Shown in pieces: positions 9,340-18,884 of a DNA stretch of 64,000 nt (the stretch's first letter is position 1; each line of letters starts with the position of its first letter). The DNA is from Prosapia bicincta. Lineage: Eukaryota > Arthropoda > Insecta > Hemiptera > Cercopidae. The stretch is from the NCBI GenBank assembly GCA_036971475.1, contig JBAIZL010000002.1, forward strand, positions 331,925,820 to 331,989,819, written 5' to 3'. The notes beneath the pieces were generated by a model, which was not told the DNA's origin, searched no databases, and saw only the letters and a list, made by a program, of their open reading frames with translations. Position numbers and translations under genes: made by a program.

Positions 9340-9360
9340 TTTCAACCACACAGTGGTCTT
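9340..9360 (-). ncRNA. Hammerhead-like stem-loop, covarying homologue
   Basis: On the minus strand this reads AAGACCACTGTGTGGTTGAAA. The helix ACCAC/GTGGT with loop TGT sits just before GAAA, as in 8953-8977, but a T-A pair has become C-G, and a further G-T pair closes the helix. The CUGANGA block upstream is degraded (TTGACAA). The conserved loop and compensated helix suggest a functional RNA fold in the family. Confidence 0.4.
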
Positions 9361-9595
9361 TGTCAATCAAAGAGAAAACACACACAAAAACAAAAAGAAA
9401 TATGAGAGAATGAAATAAAATAAATATAAGTTGTAATCACAGATTGTGTAGAAATCAGATGTCACGGATGCACAGATTAAAGATATATGTATTGTTTCCA
9501 TGAGCATATGAGTGATTATAGTTTATATAAGTCTGTCAGGGTAAAAGAGATTGGAGATGTCTGATGAGGCTATTATGAAAAAAAAGTGAATGGAT

Positions 9596-10600
9596 TTATC
9601 TGATGTTGAGGTTAGGGGATTCTCTGGACTTGGTATACCACTGGTATGATAGTTCCCATCTTCTCAGTTCTGAGGGATTGCAATCAGGGGGGAGTGATTT
9701 AATTATTTTTGTGGTATAGCAGTCATCAAAAGTCGTGATGTTGTGACTCGCAGCATGTTGAGCTGTTGGCCTATCCATATTCATAATTTTAACATCATGT
9801 CTGTGGCCATTCATTCTGATATTCAGACCATCCGTGGTCAGGCCTATGTACTGTGCTGAGCAAAATTTACATTGTAGCTGGTATATGACATTTTTCGATG
9901 TACAATTATCATGACCCTGTATTTTGAAGACCATTTTTGTTGTTTGGCTGTTGAAACTATTTGCTGATGGGTGTATTGGACACGTCTTGCATCTACATTG
10001 GTCTATTGCATGGGAAGGAGCCATGAGGAAGTTTGTGTGGTTTCTCTGCTTTAGGGTCTGGTAGTTTAGGATGTACTAGGATGTTTTTCAAGTTGGGAGG
10101 TTGCTTGTACCAAATTTTAAGTGGATCGGTGAAAAGATTTTTGGTGTGGACGGAAGCTTGAAGAATTTTGAAGCCATCTCTCAATATCTTGTTGAGTTTA
10201 TGTAGACCAGGATGGTAGTCTGTTATTAAAGATAGTTTATTTTGTTCTGTTTGTGTTTTGGGGTGAACCGAGGATTGTGCTGAATGAATTTGGTTTTCAA
10301 TGAGTCTTTTTGGGTATCCTCTTCTCTGGAAGGCTGTTGATATCTTTCTATTAAAATCTTCCAATTCCCTATCATTCGAACAGATTCTCTTACTCCTGAT
10401 TGCTTGACTGTATTGAATGGATCGTTTTATGTTTATTGGGTGGTTGCTGTCGAAATGGAGATATTGTAGGTGGTTTGTCGTTTTGATGTGAATTCCTGTG
10501 TTGATATTTCCATTCCGTAGTGTTACCTCTACATCCAAAAAGGTGATGGCTGATGTAGATTTCTCCCAGGTAAATTGAAGCGTGGAGAATTGTGTCAGTT
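9596..10600 (-). pseudogene. PLE polyprotein 3' part: RT tail, linker and GIY-YIG endonuclease, frameshifted
   Basis: From the 5' side the minus strand encodes FLDVEVTLRNGN (10546 downward), a motif of the late reverse transcriptase region of Penelope-like elements, then LHFDSNHPINIKRSIQYSQA, the linker NILVHPKLPDP, a Cys-rich knuckle, and GIY-YIG (VIYQLQCKFC, AQYIGLTTDG), ending with QWYTKSRE at 9596. Two overlapping frames (9993-10538 and 9596-10024) have to be joined. Compared with the palindromic copies there are four extra bases in the stretch around 9990-9996, which break the frame inside the knuckle. The RT active site (YADD-type) would lie upstream and is not in this truncated copy. 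The element is therefore inactive. Confidence 0.8.
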
Positions 10601-10610
10601 CATATATATA

Positions 10611-11176
10611 ATGTCATAATCATATATATAAAGTTATTATTGTTTACAATTAACAATAATAACTTTATAAAGTCAGTGCAACGGAAAAATAATAGACAAC
10701 ATGAAATATATATAGTAATAATGTTTTACAGACGGTTAGATAAATTGCTCTTTATTATATAAATAAATCTAAAAACAGAATCTATAGAATCTATAAACAC
10801 TTTATTCAATAAATCTAAAAAGGGATCAATAATTACAAATTTCTTAGCTTCTTTATGTGTGAATTCCGTATGTAATTGTTTTGCATACTTCTTTGTCACT
10901 CTCCACCTAATTTCATTTGATATGACACATCTGTAATGAACAAGGACAATATAATAAAAATGTAATTTTGCACTTTAGATTTCCAAATATAAACTTTTAG
11001 AGGGAAAACAACTAATTTTCTGTCATTTTAAAACTAAAAAAAAAACAGTTATGTAAACAGAAATCTTTTGATTTCTTAATGGGTTAAATAGAATAAAATT
11101 TAAAAAATATTAGGATGTATAAAGTTTTTGAGTAAACCATTCTGCTTGATAATTTAAAGAAATATTTTGTTTTAAG
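10611..11176. other. AT-rich stretch, probably intron before the nucleotidase exon
   Basis: Non-coding AT-rich sequence. It ends in TTTTAAG just before the exon at 11177, a usable 3' splice site. Upstream exons of the nucleotidase were sought by eye across 1-11176 and not found, so the intron is either longer than 11 kb or the missing exons were overlooked. Confidence 0.45.
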
Positions 11177-11334
11177 GGTATGTAATACATGAGTCAGGAG
11201 TGTGGAGTTCTGTCCATCAGCGGTGGTTTTTTCTCCCTCGAAGGCTCTCAAAGCTGCGTTACAATGACGATACAGATGAACATATGAGTACCAATGTACT
11301 CCTCTCCACTGACCAGAACTTCAAAAATGTACAA
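11177..11334 (+). CDS. CANT1: Soluble calcium-activated nucleotidase (CANT1/apyrase), penultimate exon
   Basis: The family is a Ca2+-dependent nucleotidase (five-bladed beta propeller) hydrolysing UDP, GDP and related nucleotides in the secretory pathway or outside the cell. Starting two bases into the exon, the translation is YVIHESGVWS, then QRWFFLPRR, LRYNDDTDE, and TNVLLSTDQNFKNVQ, 52 codons. These blocks match the corresponding part of animal CANT1 (HES..W, RWFFLPRR, a Tyr then acidic segment, NLLLS-like). The two leading bases GG complete a glycine codon split with the upstream exon, as in the family's GY.IHES. The exon is bounded by TTTTAAG and by CAA followed by GTATGT, phase 0 into the next exon. 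Upstream exons, with most of the protein, are not in the window. Gene identity is strong; the substrate is family knowledge. Confidence 0.88.
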
Positions 11335-11592
11335 GTATGTATTACCATACAATAAGGAATCATATCTAAAGTAACCAGATTAGTACAAATATTATTTCAC
11401 TGGAATTTTTGCCAAGCTCTTGGAAAATTTGCACAATTTCTTGATTATGTACTTTGTAGCTTATAAACATCTATCCATGTTCACTTCCAGTGCAGGTTGA
11501 GGGATGAACTACAAAATAGTGTATACATACGGCCAACCCTAATGCTTTTATTTTGTGTAGGGGTTTGAGAGATAGTGCTAATTTTGTTTCAG
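11335..11592 (+). other. CANT1: Last intron of the nucleotidase gene
   Basis: 258 bp, starting GTATGTATTACC and ending TTTTGTTTCAG, with a pyrimidine-rich 3' end. Phase 0. No repeat inside. Confidence 0.85.
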
Positions 11593-11805
11593 ATCACATA
11601 CGTCGGAGAAGTTTCTCCCAGACATGGATTTTCTAGCTTTAAATTCATTCCTAATACTGATGACTCAATCATAGTGGCATTGAAGACGGAAGAGTTTTCA
11701 GGAAAGGTCGCTACATACATCATGGCTTTCCATATTGATGGCAAGATTTTACTCCCTGAAACTAAAGTAGCGGATCTTAAATATGAAGGCTTGGAGTTTA
11801 TATAA
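11593..11805 (+). CDS. CANT1: Soluble calcium-activated nucleotidase (CANT1/apyrase), last exon
   Basis: The translation begins [20 protein letters not shown], continues [33 protein letters not shown], and ends with KYEGLEFI at the stop codon 11803-11805. This is the C-terminus of the nucleotidase, 70 codons, with the family's characteristic end (KYEG.EFI). In the human enzyme the serine of the SSFKF motif and the glutamate of YEG are believed to contribute to the central calcium site, and both are present here. The frame would also open from an ATG at 11575, but that lies in the intron and is not a start. The gene ends tail to tail with ADSL. No truncation or frameshift is seen in these two exons. 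Confidence 0.9.
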   Translation: MTYVGEVSPRHGFSSFKFIPNTDDSIIVALKTEEFSGKVATYIMAFHIDGKILLPETKVADLKYEGLEFI

Positions 11806-11857
11806 ATTTGTATTATATTATTATTTAATACTCAACCATAATTTGTGATTATAATTT

Positions 11858-11863
11858 ATTAAA
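11858..11863 (+). terminator. Candidate polyadenylation signal ATTAAA for the nucleotidase
   Basis: ATTAAA 53 bases after the stop codon in a T-rich setting. It is the common variant signal, but AT-richness makes chance occurrence likely. Confidence 0.35.
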
Positions 11864-11998
11864 TAATTAATATTTATTTTTATTTGATAAATGCCATTTT
11901 GATACAGTAGACTGTTGATTTTCTGACTTAGTTTAGACCATGAGTATTTTAGACATGAAAACAATTCCGATAATTAAAAGGTCAAGAACTAATGTAGC

Positions 11999-12751
11999 TT
12001 TTTAGATCTTACTATCACCAAACACAACACTCGACACAATTTCAAAATATACAGAAAACCAACAACTACAGACATGGTCATACATAATACATCTAATGAC
12101 CCCACACAACACAAACACGCTGCATTTAATCATATGTTACACCGCCTAATAAATATACCAATGCTACAGAAAGACTACGACGAAGAACTTAATACCATAA
12201 AATACATCGCTCAACAAAACGGCTACCAATACACACTCATAGACAACATACTCAGGAAAATAAAACATAAACACCACACAAACACACCACACAAAAACAA
12301 CAAATACTTATCCCTCACCTATCACAATACAAACACACACAAAATATCCTCCACATACAAAAAAACTCCATTACCAAATATCCTACAAAACAACAAACAC
12401 TCCAAGAAAACATATACAACCTTTTCAAAAAGAAACTGACACATACAAACTCTCAGGATTTACAAATTAACTTGCAACGATTGTCGCAACTATTATATCG
12501 GTCAAACCGGGAGGTCATTCTATACACATACTGACATACACACTAATTTAAATATTCTACACACATTAAAACAGAGTAAAAAACTAACAACCTTAGAAAA
12601 ATATGAAATCTACAAACACTACGCAACAGACAGGGAAAATATATTAAACGACCACACACACTTTGAAGCCAATAGCCTCTTCCAATACATCACACAAAAC
12701 GCCGACACTTCACCCACTGTCATAAATCCAACCCTGTCATACCGTTTGTAA
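11999..12751 (+). pseudogene. Penelope-like element fragment (family B): RT tail and GIY-YIG endonuclease, broken
   Basis: Begins FLDLTITKHNTRHNFKIYRK, the late reverse-transcriptase motif of Penelope-like elements, then HAAFNHMLHRLINIP and a long connector. After 12370 the frame shifts: another frame reads ISYKTTNT, then TDTYKLSG. From 12455 the nuclease reads IYKLTCNDCRNYYIGQTGRS, then a tail ending at the stop 12749-12751. A TGA at 12437-12439 closes the first frame, and one missing base just before the GIY motif explains the second break. It is 5'-truncated and dead. It differs in sequence from family A but matches the remnants at 457-920 and 6720-6937. Confidence 0.8.
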
Positions 12752-13376
12752 AGAGCCAAAAGCCGACAGTAGAGGGTTAACTTCGTAAAAGGAACAATAG
12801 TTTTGAAATGCGTCAGCAAGTAAGCAATTCCGTATTCACTTAGTTAAGTAGTTTAAAATCAGTGAATTCAAGATGATTACATCAAGAAATTTTCTATCTA
12901 TAATTGATGAAGTTAATATGCATTAATAAATATTTATTGTGTATTAATTTCCATAAAAATGTAGCTATGAAAGAATATTCCAGACGAAGTCGAGTAAATA
13001 ATAACTAACTGATGGACACATAAAAAATCTGTTTGCCCATTTTTAGTTATAAAGTTTATAACAAATTTTTATATTCCCCAATTGATGTTTTAAATCTGAA
13101 CAATTATTGCATTAGTTTTTTCAAGTAACCTGCGCTTTTAGATACACCAGTATGTCCATTTATAAAATAGTCTTTGTATTTTACAACACTTTGGAACCAA
13201 AATATCATAAGTCAGAGCAGCCATGAATCAACAACATAATGCCCCAAGTTTAGTGGCAATTTGTAGTAGCAAGGACAACATACTTCATCAACTACATACG
13301 TATTTGATCTCTACTACCATGGCTAACTGGAAAGCATAGGTTGCACCGTACTGTCGGTATCCTGTGCCTGGTTGTA
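12752..13376. other. Intergenic stretch between PLE fragment and mariner
   Basis: AT-rich. No gene was recognised and no repeat ends were seen, apart from the TA target dinucleotide at 13375-13376. The minus frame at 12619-12819 is a shadow of the PLE fragment. Confidence 0.4.
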
Positions 13377-14584
13377 CGAGGACTTGCCTGGTTGTGCCTG
13401 TTAAAAAAATACGCGGACTGTTTGAATTACGCTGCTCAAGTTAGTTTCAGGAGAATCCACTTGGTGTCGCTAGGTTTGTATAAATCAGCTGATTAAAACG
13501 CGGTATTTCAGTCGCAGATATCTTCATTTGTTGATGAGTTAAACGCAGTTTAGTAAAGAGAGTTTTTTCGTTTGTCGGATTTTAAAATGAACAGCCTGAA
13601 GGAGGAGCGAATTGCTGTGAAATTTTGTGTAAAACTAGGAAAATCTGCAACAGAAACATTTGCCATGCTTAACACGGCCTACGGCGATGTTGCCATGAAG
13701 CTTACTGCATGTTTCAAGTGGCATGAACGTTTCAAGGGTGGCCGACAGTCGATTGATGACAATGAGCATCCTGGACATCCTTCAACGTCAACTGACGACC
13801 TACACATTGACAAAATCAACACCCTGGTGCGTGAAAACCGATGTCTGACTATTAGGGAGCTTTCCGAAGAGTGTGGGATATCAGTTGGATCTTGTTACAA
13901 GATTTTGACCAAAATATTGAAGATGTACCACGTCGCTGCAAAATTTGTGCCACGCCTGATGACCGAAGACCAAAAAGCCAGTGTCCGGGTTTGCCGGGAA
14001 CTGCTTGATCATTAAAATGAAGATGAGAACTTTTTGTCAAGAATTATAACCGATGATGAATCATGGGTGTATGGTTACGACATTGAAACGAAGGTCCAAT
14101 CATCCCAATGGGTGAGTCAAACGTCCCCAAGACCCAATGTCAAGGTGATGCTGACAGTTTTTTTTTATGCTAAGGGTGTTGTTCACTACAAATACCTCCC
14201 TGAAGGCTCTACAGTCAACCAGATTACCTACATTGAAGTACTGAAACGTCTGAGGGGCGCCGTCCGACGCAAAAGGCCAGAACTGTGGAGAAGTGATAAC
14301 TGGTTTTTCCATCACGACAACGCTCCAGCTCACTCATCACTGTTCTTTCTTAAAACCCAAAACTCAAAAAACCCCTCAAAGGAAGAAGATTTGAAACGAT
14401 TTCGGAGATTAAGGCAAATGCGACGAAGGAGCTGAACGCCATCACAAAAGAAGCGTACCAGGACTGTTTTAACAAGTGGAAACACCATTGGGATAAGTGT
14501 GTGCGTTGGGGAGGAGAGTACTTTGAAGGAGACCCAGATATGTAACTTCCAAATAAAGTCCGCTTATTTTTTGAACAGACCTCG
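13377..14584 (+). mobile_element. Mariner DNA transposon, defective
   Basis: The right end, read on the opposite strand after the TA, is CGAGGTCTGTTCAAAAAATA then GCGGACT. The left end after TA is CGAGG followed by an unusual 16-base stretch, then CTGTTAAAAAAATACGCGGA, so both inverted repeats share CGAGG, CTGTT, A-rich and GCGGACT blocks. TA flanks both ends (13375-13376 and 14585-14586). The length of 1208 bp is slightly below the usual 1.3 kb, consistent with an internal deletion in the transposase. Confidence 0.85.
13587..14545 (+). pseudogene. Mariner transposase, inactivated by a stop and a deletion
   Basis: From ATG 13587 the protein starts MNSLKEERIAVKFCVKLGKS, with the N-terminal helix-turn-helix region, SIDDNEHPGHPSTST linker, and a second HTH (LTIRELSEECGISVGSCYKI). 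An in-frame TAA at 14013-14015 follows LLDH. The same frame resumes with ENFLSRIITDDESWVYGYDI, including the first catalytic Asp (TDDESW), and later FFHHDNAPAHSS with the second Asp (HHDNAPAH). The segment that normally carries the third catalytic Asp (SPDLAP.D) is deleted after about 14345. The sequence picks up in another frame as NPKLKKPLKGRRFETISEIK and ends GGEYFEGDPDM at the stop 14543-14545. The deletion shifts the frame and removes part of the DDD catalytic triad, so the enzyme is dead. A TTG at 13572 also opens the frame but is upstream of the ATG. Confidence 0.88.
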
Positions 14585-14586
14585 TA

Positions 14587-17571
14587 TACTGAAAAGTATC
14601 TAAAAATACAAATTTTATGAAAACAGGAGTAATTAGTAGGTTTATAACTCAGGGACTGAAATTGTAAAATAATAAGTCACTTAGTTGTAGGTTTCCAATA
14701 CGTTTCATCTATTGAGTTTGATTTGGTAGTTACAAATTATGACTCTGTAGTAATTCTTAATTAAATTAACTCTTTAGTAATGGTTTTCATTCCAGTAGAA
14801 GTCATTTGGAAAAAGAAACAAAACACAATACGAAATTCATGAACAAATAGCTTTGTTGCATTCATGATTGTGAGAAAACACAGAGCTTGTACCAAATGAA
14901 TAGCATTTTTTGTTATTACAGCGATATCGTCTAGAACAACAAATACAAACCAGATGCCCAGGATGTATTGAAAGTCCATCCAATGTATATTGAGTAATTA
15001 ATTGCCATTTACTACTATAATTAAGTAAATTAAACTGGTAGTTACATTTGTTAGCTTGACATACCATTAGTCAGTATTTAAAAAAATATTTTTTAACTTT
15101 ATAAGTTATTTTAGTATTTAACAAAAAAGAAAAACAACAAAACGGGATTATTTATCCTTTAATTCTTTACTTGAAATATACTTGTTTCATTTCATTATTA
15201 CTGACTTTTTCACTGCCACTATCAAAGTTGTAAAGAAAGTGGTTTAGTCCTGCTGAGTTTATTTTGTTGTTGTTGTCAGGTCATCTTTGTTCATTCATCA
15301 AAATGTCTGCCACAACAAAAATTGCCAAATCTTGAATCTTTATTTTTTCCTGACAAGTGTGAAAGGAGCATTGTTCGATTTTTAAATGAGAAAATTCATT
15401 TAAAGAAGTGATTGGTGAAAGAACTATGATTTTGACTTTTGTGAGAAAATATTGAATTGCGGTCACATAGAAAGAATGTTCATGAACAATAAAGATCAGA
15501 AAGGATGGTAATTATTTGTTGTGAAATTCTTGCAAAATATTACTAAAAATTCATTAAATTCTTGAGAAAAAATTTTGCAATGGTTTCAAAATAAAACATC
15601 TTCTGAATGTTTGCTTGTTATTTGTAACTAGTGATGGTTGCTAACCCAATCCATAATTTTTCCAATGGTATAATAGGGCTAATAAATATTTATTATCCAA
15701 TATCCAAACCTTCATTTAATAATTAAATAAGTTCAACATTTAAAATTATAAAAATAAGTTTGATGAAAGCTTTACTGGGAAAAGATTGGGTAATTAAATT
15801 GGTTATTCTACTACAAAGCAAACAATCTATTGTATACAATTTTACAGAAAATTGTACTTGTAAAATTATATAGAAATCACAGGCTTTTGATTATAACTGA
15901 AATTGTACCAGATGAATAAAACCAGTTGGAGGTTTTCTTTTCATTTTATGTGATAACGATTTTTTTTTAAACTAAGTCAAAAGGATAATTCATAATTAAT
16001 GTCAATTTCTTTTAAATCATAGAACTTTATAAAAGTTAATATTTTTTTCATTGATTTCAATTTTAGGCTTAGTCTTAATTGCTATGTAACATGCTCCCAG
16101 AAGTAACTTATTTTTCAAAGAAATGAGCTGGGCAGATCAATTTAGAGTAACTGTTAATAAAAATTATTCTTTTGAAACTGGGGTACATTCTTTCAAGGTA
16201 CGTCAAAGTGGAAAATGTGCTTGCATAAAGCACAGCCTAATTTTATTAATAACCAAATATGCATCTTTTTTAATGATCCCACACATTTTTCATAAAGAGG
16301 ACCATTTGAAAGATTATAATCATAATAATTATTGTTGTTGATTCTAGATAAGGAAAAATTTATAATTCCCTTTAATTTATTTGTAACTATAAAAATAATT
16401 TTATCCGAGATAGAAGGTTAAAACAATCAAAAAGTTTAATATCAGGAAAGTTTGTCTTTATACATTTAAGTTAACATTTAGGTTAACTAAAGAACAACGC
16501 TAGGGTTTTCTGTTAGGCATCGATAATAATACACATAACATTTATAGTAAAATATTGTGAACTCAGATTAATAAGAACAAGCAAAACAATTTAGTAATCA
16601 CAAATATAAAAAAACTAATTTAGCTCACTGGTTTTTGGACGGTACTTATATTCAAAATGAATTTCTACCACAGAAGTGAATCATTCTTTATAACATAATA
16701 AAGCACTAATAAACTAGAGATTTGTATATAAATAAATAAATTATAATACACCAAGTGGTGTACTATGGATTACTTCACATCCGAATATACTACAGTGTTT
16801 ATATAGCTGTAAGAGTGTGTAACTTTGCCAAGACTAGAATATCATCATTAATTCTTAGTGGTTGGTTGCAGAATTGAACAAAGTGGTCTTACATATTCAC
16901 AATCTATTGTCATAACGAGTAGAAATCAAAATGATTTCTATACTCTTTACAATAAGAGTCATCATAGCAGGTAGAAATACAATTATGTCTACAATATTAT
17001 ACTTGCTAAAAAATGTATTTAAAGTATGTTACTATACTAGGAAACATTTTTGAAATGCTGTTCTCATGTATTTCCTTGTCACTAAATTCCTTGAATTAAT
17101 TCTACTAGAACCAGCCCAATTAAAAAAAATATTTATTCTAGTTCATTATATAAATAAGGAAGGTTGATAAGGGTGAAACAAAAAAATTATTTATATTGGA
17201 TTGAAAAAATATAATTTTTTAATATACAGTGTAATCCAAAAGGGCCACCAACCAAGTATTATTCAGTATAAAGATATAATACCAAACTTTAACATGAAAT
17301 AAAAGTGTCCAATGAAAGAGAAAAGTCTAGTTATAGCTTTCTACCACTAAAAGAAATTAGCAAAATAAAATAAAAATGCATTAATAATATGTTTTGGATG
17401 TAACATCAATAGATAAGCATTAAAACTTTAAAAAAACAATTTCATACCATTTATTTGATGGTATCTTGACCAACAAACTAGAGTTGATTCTAAAAATTCG
17501 TATTGATTGATTATTGTATTTTTTAAGCAGCTGTCAGCTTTTAACGCTGCATAAGATACAAAAATCTATAA
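14587..17571. other. Intergenic region between mariner and the 3' end of ADSL
   Basis: About 3 kb of AT-rich sequence. Short frames at 14761-15067, 15281-15466 and 16123-16341 have no recognisable domain and occur at the density expected by chance. No repeat with clear ends was found. The ADSL 3' untranslated region should occupy its right edge. Confidence 0.45.
17450..17455 (-). terminator. Candidate polyadenylation signal AATAAA for ADSL
   Basis: On the minus strand AATAAA lies about 120 bases after the ADSL stop codon. The position is plausible for a short 3' untranslated region, but AT-richness lowers its weight. Confidence 0.45.
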
Positions 17572-17661
17572 TCAAATTTCCAATACTACAGGCTTATCTG
17601 TAATTTTTCCTTTGTATTTCTTCAAAACAGGAGCAACCTCTTCTGTCAAAAATTCAGTCAC
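17572..17661 (-). CDS. ADSL: Adenylosuccinate lyase, last exon
   Basis: The last 29 codons of adenylosuccinate lyase: VTEFLTEEVAPVLKKYKGKI and then TDKPVVLEI with a TGA stop (minus strand 17574-17572). The enzyme belongs to the fumarase/aspartase superfamily and releases fumarate from SAICAR and from adenylosuccinate in cytosolic purine synthesis. The exon starts after TTTACAG (acceptor) in phase 0. The opening matches the family's VQRFLEEEV-like helix, and the final Lys-rich end corresponds to the C-terminal tail. The open frame continues upstream into intron (MIIVFLDLV...), which is not coding. The preceding exon lies about 44.7 kb away at 62368-62544 across the satellite array. The active-site signature loop lies in upstream exons outside the window. 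Confidence 0.88.
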   Translation of the reverse strand: MTEFLTEEVAPVLKKYKGKITDKPVVLEI

Positions 17662-18108
17662 CTGTAAAGTGTGTGAAAACTTTTGTTTATATAAAAGTAA
17701 ATACAACAAATTGCAGGCAAGAATATTAATTAATATACACATATTTCTTACTAGATCTAGAAATACAATAATCAAAAAATAATACTAAATCTTTCTCATG
17801 AGCATTTTTCATAATTACTAATATTAAATATTCATTTATTAATTATGATTTGCAAAGGAAGGTTATTTTTTAAATGTTAAAGTTGTATTTAATTTTTCAC
17901 ACAAAAATTAACTTTTATATCAAATCTTGAAAATTGCTAGGTTTTTTGTTTATAACCTTGGGATTATCGGAACTATAAAGTCACCTAAGATCCCAAAATA
18001 GCAGGACTGGAACTACTAGTTATCACCCATTTTCCATTTTACATAGCAGTAATTCTATGACCATTGCCAGCTGGTAGTTGTTACCTAGAAATTGTTATTT
18101 GTTAATAA
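17662..18108 (-). other. ADSL: ADSL last intron, 3' part between satellite and last exon
   Basis: AT-rich intron sequence of about 450 bp, free of satellite. It includes the branch/acceptor region (TTTACAG at its low-coordinate end, read on the minus strand). No other feature is seen. Confidence 0.7.
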
Positions 18109-18884
18109 CCTTCTTGTCACACCTACATCCACATATAAGGAGTAACCCCCGACCAAAACTGATATAGACGTTTTATTTATCGTTCATTAGGGTGAACCAC
18201 CTCAATTTAGAGTAAATAATCTAAATAAACAGACTATTGTTGACCTACTTTCGATTTTTCTATTATATACGCCCTAGATATGAAATAACAACCCAAATAA
18301 TATCAGGAACACACCTATCACTGCCCAAATCGCTCCAGTCACACCCGTTGCAGTAAAAATACCGGCCTATTGAAGAAATGCTATGTTTGTACCTCCTTGT
18401 CACACCTACTTCCACCCATAAGGAGTAAATCCCGCCCAAAACTGATATAGACGTTTTATTTATCGTTCATTAGGGTGAACGACCTCAATTTAGAGTAAAT
18501 AATCTAAAATAAACAGACTATTGTTGACCTACTTTCGATATTCCCATTATATACGCCCTAGATATGAAATAACAACCCAAATAATATCAGGAACACACCT
18601 ATCACTGCCCAAATCGCTCCAGTCACGCACGTTGAAGTATAAATACCGCCCTATTGAAGAAATGCTATGTTTGTACCTCCTTGTCACACCTACATCCACC
18701 CATAAGGACGAAATCCCGCCCAAAACTGATATAGACGTTTTATTTATCGTTCATTAGGGCGAACGACCTCAATTTAGAGTAAATAATCTAAAATAAACAG
18801 ACTATTGTTGACCTACCTTCGATTTTTCTATTATATACGACCTAGATATGAAATAACAACCCAAATAATATCAGGAACACATCT

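Larger units (their letters stand above)
9241..10600 (-). mobile_element. 5'-truncated Penelope-like element (family A)
   Basis: The 3' end at 9241 begins TAGATTTTTTGGACTAGGAG, the family's terminal sequence, just after a TATATATA run. Reading on the minus strand, the coding part extends from 10600 (end of the reverse transcriptase region) to the stop at 9596. The 5' end stops at a short TA-rich run (10601-10610). It is the same family as the palindromic copies but a distinct subfamily copy with many differences. Confidence 0.85.

Noticed and set aside
14100..14333. Minus-strand frame in the mariner
   Set aside because: Antisense shadow of the transposase.
16740..16770. TACACCAAGTGGTGTA short perfect dyad
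   Set aside because: An isolated 7-bp stem in AT-rich DNA, expected by chance and with no supporting context.
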